Under the pieces are notes generated by a model. The model ran no database searches and was not told the origin of the DNA. It saw nothing but the letters and a program-made list of their open reading frames with translations. 64,000 nt of DNA. Origin: Gammaproteobacteria bacterium (lineage in GTDB: Bacteria > Pseudomonadota > Gammaproteobacteria > JAJFKG01). The position numbers and the translations under genes are program-made. Of this stretch, positions 26,084-33,803 are shown one piece after another (positions within the stretch are counted from its first letter, which is position 1; each line of letters starts with the position of its first letter). The stretch lies in contig JAJFKG010000049.1 in the NCBI GenBank assembly GCA_021773335.1, positions 18,942 to 82,941 on the forward strand. Direction: 5' to 3'.

Positions 26084-28570
26084 ATGTTATTTATTACAAA
26101 ACTAATTTCAGCGACAATTTTATACATAGCGCTTGTTGTTACAACGTTATATTTTGTGCCCAACATGACGTTGCCCTACATAAAAACACCTGGGCTTAAT
26201 AACTTGCATATGCTATTAATCACAACATTCAGTATCATTTATCTTATTTATCTAGTTTGCGTTATTATAAATAGAAAAAAAGCCAAGCCGAAGAAACAAA
26301 TACATGAACAACCATCTAATGAAACAAACAATGATGATAAACTTCAACTCGAAACCATAGTTGCTTACGCCAATGCCGCAATCGAAACCGATTTCAAACA
26401 GGCTCAATATTTCATTAAAAAACATAAGCTATTGTCTATCCCAAGTTATATTATAATCTCTTCGACACATACACAAGCAGCAACCTTAATCAACAACAAA
26501 GCCATATCAATCATTGATGCGAGTCAATTCGTCAGAGAAACTAGCAAAGGGTTACGATTTATTTTTACCGACCAAGCAATATTCATTAGCATTACGCCAA
26601 GTGAGTTTAATGGCAAAGATTCGCTTACCTCTCTCGCTCATCATTTGGCGAGCTACCATAGAAAATTCAGCTTAGACGGAGGCATACTATGCACAAACCT
26701 CACTGAAGTAGAAACATCAGGTAGTGCTTTCTTCCAACAATGTGCATTATTAATCGATCACATACGCAAAACGCTTGCTATTGAATTAGCCTGGTATTAT
26801 ATCATTAGCGATTTATCCAGTATTAGAGGTTACCAATATTTCTTTACAGGCCCACAAGACAAAATAATACACGACATACTTGGCGTCACTTTAGATAGAA
26901 AAGAAAATGATTTGATCCAAAGTTTCACCCAGCGATATTTACAACTAGGAAGAAACTTGGGGTTTCGTCTTTTACAAAAGCTACAACACGCCAATAATCC
27001 AACCGTTAATCGTGCAATACTATTTTTCCCGCGTTATTTTCTAAATTTGCAAGCGCCGATTGAAAACACAATTAAAACTTTATTTTCTGGCAATCCTTAT
27101 CGCCGCCCCCATTGCCTACGCGGCGTTTATTTTACTAACGGCAGCGAGCTAGCTGATAGTTTATTTGTAAAATTAATCTTAAAAGAACACGGCGTTATCA
27201 ACTACTGTCGATACAAATTCTGGGAAATATTCTCACTCAGAATAACTGGATATCTATTTATAACGGGACTATTCATCGGCACCAGCTATTTATGGGTAAA
27301 CAGCTATGAACTTAATAAAAGTTATCTCCACAAAATAGACGTTAACTCAAGTAACTTAATGACACTAGCAAACAATGATGCTTTATTTGAGAAAGAAAAT
27401 ACACCGCGCGCGATGCATTGGGGTTTATTTACTGGCAATAGAGTAAAACCCATACTTCAACAAGCTTATGTTGATACAGCACACCCAACTATGCAGAGAA
27501 TCTTAGAAAAAGATTTTAACAAGCGCCTTAAGCATGAATCCGGCATGGCGCTATATCGTAGCTTAATGATTTACTTAATGCTTGGTGATCCAGCAAGAAA
27601 AAACAATGCTGTCTTAAATGCATGGTTCTTAAATCATCCTATTAAGTTTTATCCCAATGATGCAGACTTACAAACACAGTGGGAAGGTCTATTTCTACGT
27701 TATATCAATGAAGCCAAGCAACCTATAACCTTAGACCCTAAATTAGTCTCTCAGGCAAGAGAAAAGCTAAACTCACTCAGTAGTGCACAAATCGCCTACT
27801 TGCAACTGCAAGAAGAAGCACAAAAAAACAAAAACACGTCACTCTATAATAGTGTGAACTTTGATGGGCGTGTATTTATAAACAATAATGTTGGTATCCC
27901 CTTCTTATTTACTGCGCAAGGTTATAAAAAAGTCTATTTAACCTCCAGCACAAAAGTATTGGCCGACTCTATAAAAAGCGATTGGGTTCTCGGGCGCCAA
28001 GCTAACCTAGGCACCAACAACTTGAGCTTACTTAAGAGCCAACTCGACTCTCTTTACACGAGTGACTATATTAACGCTTGGCAGAAATCATTGAATAAGT
28101 TACAAGTCGCACCATTAAGCAACTTGCAGCGTTGTACGCAAGCAATTAACTTACTTGCGCATAACAACTCTCCAATTGAGCAAGTTTTATTGGCAACCAA
28201 CCAAGCAACTAACCTTGGCAATTCAACCAAGGTCGAAACCAATATCACCGATGCCTTTGCCAACATCAACGAATTAACAACAGCAGATAAAACTACGCAT
28301 AAAGTGCCTTATCAATCAATTCAAGCCGCATTTATCGAGCTCGACCAATACTTAATTACTATTGCACAAGCTGATAATCCGAATCAAGCCGCTTATAACG
28401 CTGTTAAATCTAATTTTAGTGGACAAGGTGCTAGCTTACACAAACTCACTGAACTTGCTTATCAATCACCTCAACCAGTACGCCAATGGTTATTGACTAT
28501 TGTTCATGAAATCAAGCAAGCATTAATGCGGACTGCCCAAGTCTATATGGTGAACTCGTGGCAGCAGTGA
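26084..28570 (+). CDS. tssM: T6SS inner-membrane protein TssM (IcmF-like), P-loop lost and C-terminally short
   Basis: An 828-residue TssM/IcmF. Membrane helices lie near residues 5-25, 43-62 and 389-408, with the cytoplasmic G-like domain between the second and third. In its expected P-loop position after a beta strand (SYIII), residues 126-133 read SSTHTQAA in place of GxxxxGKT, so nucleotide binding is probably lost. The periplasmic part ends at VNSWQQ, about where other TssM proteins continue into the C-terminal beta domain that binds TssJ; most TssM are 1100 residues or more. AAGGGGAA precedes the ATG at 26084. A hairpin follows the stop at once, so there is no sign of a recent frameshift. 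Confidence 0.9.
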   Translation: MLFITKLISATILYIALVVTTLYFVPNMTLPYIKTPGLNNLHMLLITTFSIIYLIYLVCVIINRKKAKPKKQIHEQPSNETNNDDKLQLETIVAYANAAIETDFKQAQYFIKKHKLLSIPSYIIISSTHTQAATLINNKAISIIDASQFVRETSKGLRFIFTDQAIFISITPSEFNGKDSLTSLAHHLASYHRKFSLDGGILCTNLTEVETSGSAFFQQCALLIDHIRKTLAIELAWYYIISDLSSIRGYQYFFTGPQDKIIHDILGVTLDRKENDLIQSFTQRYLQLGRNLGFRLLQKLQHANNPTVNRAILFFPRYFLNLQAPIENTIKTLFSGNPYRRPHCLRGVYFTNGSELADSLFVKLILKEHGVINYCRYKFWEIFSLRITGYLFITGLFIGTSYLWVNSYELNKSYLHKIDVNSSNLMTLANNDALFEKENTPRAMHWGLFTGNRVKPILQQAYVDTAHPTMQRILEKDFNKRLKHESGMALYRSLMIYLMLGDPARKNNAVLNAWFLNHPIKFYPNDADLQTQWEGLFLRYINEAKQPITLDPKLVSQAREKLNSLSSAQIAYLQLQEEAQKNKNTSLYNSVNFDGRVFINNNVGIPFLFTAQGYKKVYLTSSTKVLADSIKSDWVLGRQANLGTNNLSLLKSQLDSLYTSDYINAWQKSLNKLQVAPLSNLQRCTQAINLLAHNNSPIEQVLLATNQATNLGNSTKVETNITDAFANINELTTADKTTHKVPYQSIQAAFIELDQYLITIAQADNPNQAAYNAVKSNFSGQGASLHKLTELAYQSPQPVRQWLLTIVHEIKQALMRTAQVYMVNSWQQ

Positions 28571-28583
28571 TAACAGTGGCACT

Positions 28584-28619
28584 GTAACTATTCAGCAAAA
28601 TTGCTGAATAGTTACGTTT
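28584..28619 (+). terminator. Terminator after tssM
   Basis: GTAACTATTCAGCAA pairs exactly with TTGCTGAATAGTTAC across a 2-base loop, followed by GTTTT. It lies 14 bp after the tssM stop and probably ends the plus arm. The right arm recurs at 58634-58648. Confidence 0.65.
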
Positions 28620-28698
28620 TCTTACAAAGGAGTAATTCAGACGATACAAATTTAGAGTAACCTGGTCGTTAACAAATGTTGTCTATATAGGTGACACA

Positions 28699-30204
28699 AT
28701 GAAAGGACAAAAACCCAAAAATGCGACGACAGCTGAAAAATTGATGGCTTGCTGTTTAGTCCCCGTCAAAGGCTTTTTCGCTATTGCCGACATCATTGAA
28801 GATAAACTCTACCTTTTTGATCGCGCAATTCGTACAGTTTCTTACTCTGGTTCATTTGCCCGATTTGCCAACATGCCAGAAATGTCCACCAAAAGCGGCA
28901 TAGGTTTAATCACCATTTCTAACGCTGATTTTGGCGCGCGCGGCTTTATGCAAGTGATTAACCGTATGCTACGCTTACTCTCTAGTCCCAAAGGCTTTGA
29001 AAAAAGTTGGGGACACACCGCGCTTTACGTGCGTGTTAACGGTAGGGTTACCTTTAGCGTCGGATTTGGTGCAGACGGGTTAACCCTTTTTTCTCAGGAT
29101 AGTGTGCGTGGCGGCACCTGTCACGCGGCTAGAGTATACGACAACGATTTCATGTGGGATCTACCCGGCGCTGAAATCACAGAGTTTACCGTCGACGCAC
29201 AAACGGCATTAGCCGCTGAAGCGCAACTAAAATCCATATTAGAAAGTTATACTGCAAGCGGCACATTCGCAAACATCCAAACAAAGGCAGTCGCTAAACA
29301 CTACTACACAACCAATCCTAACGAGAAAAGCGAAACGATTTATAAAAATTGTGTGTTATGGGCCTTTGAAAGTTTAGAGGATCTGCTGCAGTGCAAGTTA
29401 GTATCACGCCAGTTGTATCGTTCATATGGCAAAGTCTTGCCTTTAGAGAAACCACTTAAGCTAAAGAAGCCCTTATCCGAAGAAGAAGATTTCAAACAAC
29501 ATGACATTAAATTCTCTGAACCCAAGCATTGTGTCAGTACTTTACCTCGCAGCCAATTAGTAAGGCCGGTTGATATTGGTCGCAGACCAAACAGACAGTC
29601 TAACCCAATAATAACACCTAATAAATCTAGTCAAGGCCGCCTCATGCGCGAGATCAACTATCTCTGCGTCATCGATAACAGACTGCAAAATGTCTTTGTG
29701 GTTGAAGAAAATCAACGATTATTCATCCAACCACCAACTCACAGTAGTGCTGGACAATCTGCGCGTTATCCCAAATCATTACGATTAATACGTACTGGCA
29801 CTAACGTACTTTGTATTGCTACAATGTGCTATGTTACTTACTCCGAATGGGACAACCTTTTTAAACCCGGTATAGAAGCCGACAGTTATCATCACCAACT
29901 AGGCTTGGGTAACATGATCTCATACGAGCATTTCAGTTCTCTATGCACCTATGGTGCGCGAGGCATTTTGGGTTATAACGGTGTTAGGTTTTTACAAAAT
30001 CTCTATAATTTAGAATTTGAAAGCGCTTTTCGACGTCTTGAATATACTCCAACCGTTTGCCTAGCATTATATAATCCAAGCAAGGCACAAATGGTGGTTA
30101 AGTATGTTGTCGCTGTCAAACACGTACCACGCATTGCAGCAAATATCCTCTATAATGCTTATAAGTGGGGAATTTCCTGGTTTAAAAAATCAAAAACCCA
30201 GTGA
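28699..30204 (+). CDS. Candidate permuted NlpC/P60-like cysteine hydrolase next to T6SS
   Basis: A 501-residue protein with no recognised full-length family. Residues 60-245 suggest a permuted papain-like (NlpC/P60, YiiX- or LRAT-type) fold: SWGHTALYVRVNGRV supplies a His (H106) in a strand, and YKNCVLWAFESLEDLL supplies a Cys at the start of a helix (C218), the His-before-Cys order of permuted members. A second region (about 370-395) is hydrophobic and may be a membrane helix. Residues 250-320 are charged and look like a linker. AGGTG lies before the ATG. The gene directly follows the T6SS plus arm after a terminator, so a T6SS effector is plausible; no immunity gene is evident. Confidence 0.5.
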   Translation: MKGQKPKNATTAEKLMACCLVPVKGFFAIADIIEDKLYLFDRAIRTVSYSGSFARFANMPEMSTKSGIGLITISNADFGARGFMQVINRMLRLLSSPKGFEKSWGHTALYVRVNGRVTFSVGFGADGLTLFSQDSVRGGTCHAARVYDNDFMWDLPGAEITEFTVDAQTALAAEAQLKSILESYTASGTFANIQTKAVAKHYYTTNPNEKSETIYKNCVLWAFESLEDLLQCKLVSRQLYRSYGKVLPLEKPLKLKKPLSEEEDFKQHDIKFSEPKHCVSTLPRSQLVRPVDIGRRPNRQSNPIITPNKSSQGRLMREINYLCVIDNRLQNVFVVEENQRLFIQPPTHSSAGQSARYPKSLRLIRTGTNVLCIATMCYVTYSEWDNLFKPGIEADSYHHQLGLGNMISYEHFSSLCTYGARGILGYNGVRFLQNLYNLEFESAFRRLEYTPTVCLALYNPSKAQMVVKYVVAVKHVPRIAANILYNAYKWGISWFKKSKTQ

Positions 30205-30386
30205 TCAAGCTTCGGTAATTACGCCTTACTTGAGACCCCAACTAAGCCCACGCCAGCGGCAAAAAAAAAGCATATCATTGTGTTAATACGCGCAAAAAGT
30301 TATATCAAAAAAATATGGCTTTAAAAACAAGAGGATAAAAGGACTTTTTTATTTAACCAGTTAATCTTTTCTTAAGCATTTATGCG

Positions 30387-30437
30387 TATAATTACGGTAT
30401 TGATTTAAGACCCATGCGAGATCCCTCTCATAGGTCT
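30387..30437 (+). promoter_or_regulatory. Promoter -10 and leader hairpin of the secreted-protein gene
   Basis: A perfect TATAAT lies at 30387-30392; the -35 is not clear. The leader then holds a hairpin (AGACC at 30408 pairing with GGTCT at 30433, extended by ATG/CAT), and the start codon is preceded by a very strong GGAGGAGG site. This suggests an abundant product. Confidence 0.5.
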
Positions 30438-30454
30438 ACTCGGAGGAGGTAATT

Positions 30455-30970
30455 ATGAAGATTTCGAGCAAAACATTAGTCGCAACCGTATTGGCATTAG
30501 CCGGGCTTGGGTTATCCAGTAGCGCGCTGGCGCAGGAATATAATAATGTCGCAACTTATTACGTATCAAACGGTACTATTTTCCCAGCAACTTTAACGTC
30601 TGTCGACCAACCTAGTAATGGCAGTATCACTACCACAAGTGGTAACGTTGGAAGCCCTATCATCAAGGGTAATGAATCCAGTGAACAGACAATTACCGAC
30701 AATAATGACACGGGCTCTTTTTCGACGTCAGGTTCAATAACTTACACTCTCCATGATAAACGTGGCAAAGAATTAGGCAGTTGTACTTTCAAGATAGAAG
30801 GCCAATGGAGCCAGGATATGGATGCAAAAGCCGCTGGCACAACAGAAGCGACCGATCAACTGGAAGCCATAATAAGCGTTACTAATAACAGCAATCCCAA
30901 TAATATTGAATGTATCGCGCGCAATTCTGATGGTATGGGCCCGACAGCGCTAATCAGTACGCCTTACTAA
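30455..30970 (+). CDS. Secreted hypothetical protein
   Basis: A 171-residue protein with a clear Sec signal peptide (hydrophobic LVATVLALAGLGL, cleavage expected after SSALA). The mature part of about 145 residues is acidic and rich in Thr, Ser, Asn and Gly, probably beta-rich, with two cysteines (GSC and IEC) that could form one disulfide. No domain is recognised. TATAAT, a leader hairpin and GGAGGAGG suggest strong expression, and a clean terminator follows. It may be an abundant periplasmic or surface protein. It resembles the protein at 46284 in size and style, but I cannot support homology. Confidence 0.75.
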   Translation: MKISSKTLVATVLALAGLGLSSSALAQEYNNVATYYVSNGTIFPATLTSVDQPSNGSITTTSGNVGSPIIKGNESSEQTITDNNDTGSFSTSGSITYTLHDKRGKELGSCTFKIEGQWSQDMDAKAAGTTEATDQLEAIISVTNNSNPNNIECIARNSDGMGPTALISTPY

Positions 30971-30994
30971 AACTGAGCAATGAAAAATAAGATA

Positions 30995-31022
30995 AAAGCC
31001 CGCAACACGCGGGCTTTTTTTT
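30995..31022. terminator. Bidirectional rho-independent terminator
   Basis: GCCCGC and GCGGGC surround a 5-base AACAC loop, with T-runs on the plus side and A-runs on the other. It lies between convergent genes (30455 rightward, MFS leftward) and can serve both. Confidence 0.9.
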
Positions 31023-32352
31023 AGTATTGAGGTTTTACTGCCGTTTTATTCAGTATCGAAAAATCTTCAAGCGGACGACAATGCGTCTCACGTAACAATG
31101 GTAATAATACCAGCGCTAGGCCAAGACAAATCGGTAATACTAATAATGCTATAGAGTAAGCATGGACAGAATAGACGCGCGCATCTAAATGCTTAACGCC
31201 ATGCCAATTCAGATCCAGAACCCACCCAATTAATGGCTGCAAAATCGCCGCTCCAACCATATTTAGCATATTCATAAATCCTAATGCCGTCGCATTCATT
31301 TTTGGTGGATTGATTTCGCGTATAGCGGCAAAAGCTGGCAAAAAGCCTGAAGAAAAAATACCAAAACACAGTAAAGGAATATACAACAAATAAAACGGAA
31401 GTTTCACATAGACGGCTAAAATTATTGAAATAAAACCACCAATTGCGGCAACATACATGGTTGGCTTACGCCGCTTGAGGTAATCTGAAATAAAACCAAA
31501 AACCGGGCTACCGATCGCCCATCCGATAAAAATCATGGACGTCGCTGAGGCTGCTGCGACTTTTGGGACATGATATTTTGTCATCAAAAAAGAGGTGCCC
31601 CACAAACCCGCAAACGCAGGCGTTGGTGCAAACATCAAGCCACCATAAATGGCGATCAGCCAAGTTTGTGGCTGTTTAAAAAGATAAGACAAACTCGCAA
31701 GAATCTCGCGCAGCGACGTCTTGTGCTCATCAACTTTCTGCAAGGCACTCGGAATAAAGTAATTGGGTGAGTCGCGCACAACCAGCCAAATCATACTTGA
31801 AACTAAGACGCCTGAACCCGCTAAGATCATCATACTTTGGCGCCATGTCACATGCTCAACGAGAACAGCCAAAGGCGCACTACCAAACACCGCTCCCATC
31901 ATACCAATCGTTAGGGTTAAACCTGCGAGAAATGCAAATCGATTAGCGGGAAACCAAATTGTTGCTAATTTGAAAGTGCCTATCGCGGCAAATGCCGAGC
32001 CAAAACCAATTAATAGGCGTCCTAACTGTGCCATCCAAAGTACATGCGCGATACCAAATAAAAAGGCACCAACAACACAGGTTGCCGAAGCGGCAGTAAG
32101 TAAGCGACGCGGACCAATGCAGTCCAGTAGTAAGCCTGCGGGGATTTGCATGCAAGCATAAGCATAGACATAGAGAGCGATTAAATTGCCTAAGGCGGTT
32201 GCGTTGATACTGAAACCACGCATCAATTCATGCACCATCACCGATGGTGAAACTTGTAAAAAGTACTCATAAGCGTAGAAAACCGCTGCCAAGCCCCAAA
32301 TTATCCAGGGTAGCGCTCGGCTGGTAGTTTTAACTTCTGAGTGAGATTGCAC
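31021..32352 (-). CDS. MFS transporter, likely exporter of the NRPS locus
   Basis: A polytopic MFS protein of about 443 residues with 12 predicted helices. The N-terminal half has the loop 2-3 motif GLLLDCIGPRRLL and QIPAG, and R-L-L-I-G-F-G-S-A-F in helix 4. A GTG at 32352 is chosen because the longer frame begins only with TTG upstream of the promoter's own -10 site; AAAAGG lies before the GTG. It is transcribed divergently from the ATP-grasp/NRPS operon, which suggests export of that product or uptake of a precursor. It is visibly homologous to the MFS protein at 60475 (shared YxYxxMQxPAGLxxD block). Confidence 0.75.
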   Translation of the reverse strand: MQSHSEVKTTSRALPWIIWGLAAVFYAYEYFLQVSPSVMVHELMRGFSINATALGNLIALYVYAYACMQIPAGLLLDCIGPRRLLTAASATCVVGAFLFGIAHVLWMAQLGRLLIGFGSAFAAIGTFKLATIWFPANRFAFLAGLTLTIGMMGAVFGSAPLAVLVEHVTWRQSMMILAGSGVLVSSMIWLVVRDSPNYFIPSALQKVDEHKTSLREILASLSYLFKQPQTWLIAIYGGLMFAPTPAFAGLWGTSFLMTKYHVPKVAAASATSMIFIGWAIGSPVFGFISDYLKRRKPTMYVAAIGGFISIILAVYVKLPFYLLYIPLLCFGIFSSGFLPAFAAIREINPPKMNATALGFMNMLNMVGAAILQPLIGWVLDLNWHGVKHLDARVYSVHAYSIALLVLPICLGLALVLLPLLRETHCRPLEDFSILNKTAVKPQY

Positions 32353-32385
32353 AGTAAATAAGCGCCTTTTGCAAAAAGTTAGCTC

Positions 32386-32414
32386 AGTGTACGGAATGTT
32401 TCCTTCATTTGCAA
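32386..32414 (-). promoter_or_regulatory. Sigma-70-like promoter for the MFS gene
   Basis: On the minus strand TTGCAA (32409-32414) and TACACT (32386-32391) are spaced by 17 bases, upstream of the GTG start at 32352. Confidence 0.5.
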
Positions 32415-32446
32415 GAAGCGGCAACGCTATCCGTATTTTTTACGGG

Positions 32447-32475
32447 TTGCCTGCCACTACCAGATTATCTATAGT
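32447..32475 (+). promoter_or_regulatory. Sigma-70-like promoter for the ATP-grasp/NRPS operon
   Basis: TTGCCT (32447-32452) and TATAGT (32470-32475) are spaced by 17 bases, leading to a leader of about 75 bases. A small palindrome, CCGTA-TTTTT-TACGG at 32431-32445, lies between the two divergent promoters and could be an operator. Confidence 0.55.
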
Positions 32476-32558
32476 GTCACCTCTGTGGTGGTCTCCGGCT
32501 GCTCGGTTAGTTCGTACTTACTTCCTTATTGCTTGCTCCCTTATATGGAGTTTTTACG

Positions 32559-33791
32559 GTGAAAAATGTTATTCTTCTACATCGCCCTCCATTTCGAAGG
32601 GTTGCTTTTCCTCTTCACTTATTGCAAGCTTTATCGTGCTATCGTTTCTTTTTGTTTGTTACTAAAGACGACTATTCATTCCATAAGCAACTCGCCACTC
32701 TCGATTATGTCAAAGAACTTGTCCCTACCGGCTATACCCTGGATAAACTCACCCATGCTTGCAATCATGTCATAGAAAAACATGGGGAAATATTCAATAT
32801 TGTCTATCTCACTGAAGAATGTGTTCAGCTAGCTGGTTTACTCCGCCAGCACTATGGATTATCAAAAGAAAATCTCAACCGCTATGTTGACAAAAAAATA
32901 ATGTTACAAAAATTAATAACTACTGACATACGCAAACCTAGAGCCATTTCATTTAATGAAACAGAATACTTGGCACATAGTTTCGAATATCTATCAACAA
33001 TAGAACGCACTATCGGCCCATACCCATTTTTTATTAAGCCCACGCAACAATGTGGTAGCGCTCACACTCACTTGGTCAATAACCAAAAAGAATTAGTTAA
33101 ATGGATAACTGCAAAAGATAGCCAACATTATCTAATTCAAGAATATATTGAAGGTACTTTATTTCATTGTGAAAGTTTTATTAGAAAACGAGAGATATTA
33201 TATTCATCAGTGTTTGAATATTCACAACCAGGCTTTGCATTTGCGAGCGGACTACCAGTAGGCAGCATATCTCTACCAGAAAACAACAAAACCAGAGAAA
33301 GAATATGCGAATTTAATGAATTAGTGCTCGAAAAAATGGGTATCATTGACAATGGCATTGCACATTTAGAAGTCTTCCTCAATCAACAGGGCGAATTAAT
33401 TTTTTTAGAAATAGCCGCACGCCCTCCAGGACTTGTCGGTGACCTTCTCTACCAAAAACATCTGAATATATCAATCGAAAAGGCACACTTTCTATTACAG
33501 TTAGGCGAATATAAAACTAGTTCAGAAAATCATTCCGTTGCTAACTACGCTGCTCGTTATATCTTTCCAGTTTCCCAAAGCGGGCGCATCGTGGCGCACA
33601 CACATCGAAAAACACTACACTCTACATTTATTGAAGATTTTAGGGTTGCTATTAATGACAACGTAAAAAAATCTAAAGACTTATTTAATGTGGCAGGAAC
33701 CATGGTGCTTTGGCACGAAGATTATTCAACACTAAGAAAAGATTTTCTTACGCTCAGCAACCATACATCTTTTATTATTCAGCCAATCTAA
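32559..33791 (+). CDS. ATP-grasp ligase of the NRPS operon
   Basis: A 410-residue ATP-grasp enzyme, a family that activates carboxylates as acyl phosphates for attack by an amine or thiol. FFIKPTQQCGSAHT has the ATP-binding Lys, LIQEYIEG is the adenine-contacting hinge, and LEVFLNQQGELIFLEIAARPPG holds the Mg-binding acids in the place of the usual EINxRPGG. The GTG at 32559 is preferred: GGAG lies 8 bases upstream, and the longer frame starts with an unlikely TTG. It opens the operon, 12 bp before the next gene. A role in joining an extra amino acid or acid to the NRPS product is inferred. Confidence 0.85.
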   Translation: MKNVILLHRPPFRRVAFPLHLLQALSCYRFFLFVTKDDYSFHKQLATLDYVKELVPTGYTLDKLTHACNHVIEKHGEIFNIVYLTEECVQLAGLLRQHYGLSKENLNRYVDKKIMLQKLITTDIRKPRAISFNETEYLAHSFEYLSTIERTIGPYPFFIKPTQQCGSAHTHLVNNQKELVKWITAKDSQHYLIQEYIEGTLFHCESFIRKREILYSSVFEYSQPGFAFASGLPVGSISLPENNKTRERICEFNELVLEKMGIIDNGIAHLEVFLNQQGELIFLEIAARPPGLVGDLLYQKHLNISIEKAHFLLQLGEYKTSSENHSVANYAARYIFPVSQSGRIVAHTHRKTLHSTFIEDFRVAINDNVKKSKDLFNVAGTMVLWHEDYSTLRKDFLTLSNHTSFIIQPI

Positions 33792-33803
33792 GAGGTAACT
33801 CCC

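Noticed and set aside
28571..28698. Frameshifted continuation of TssM
   Set aside because: The hairpin terminator follows the stop within 14 bp and the downstream frames do not resemble the missing TssM domain.
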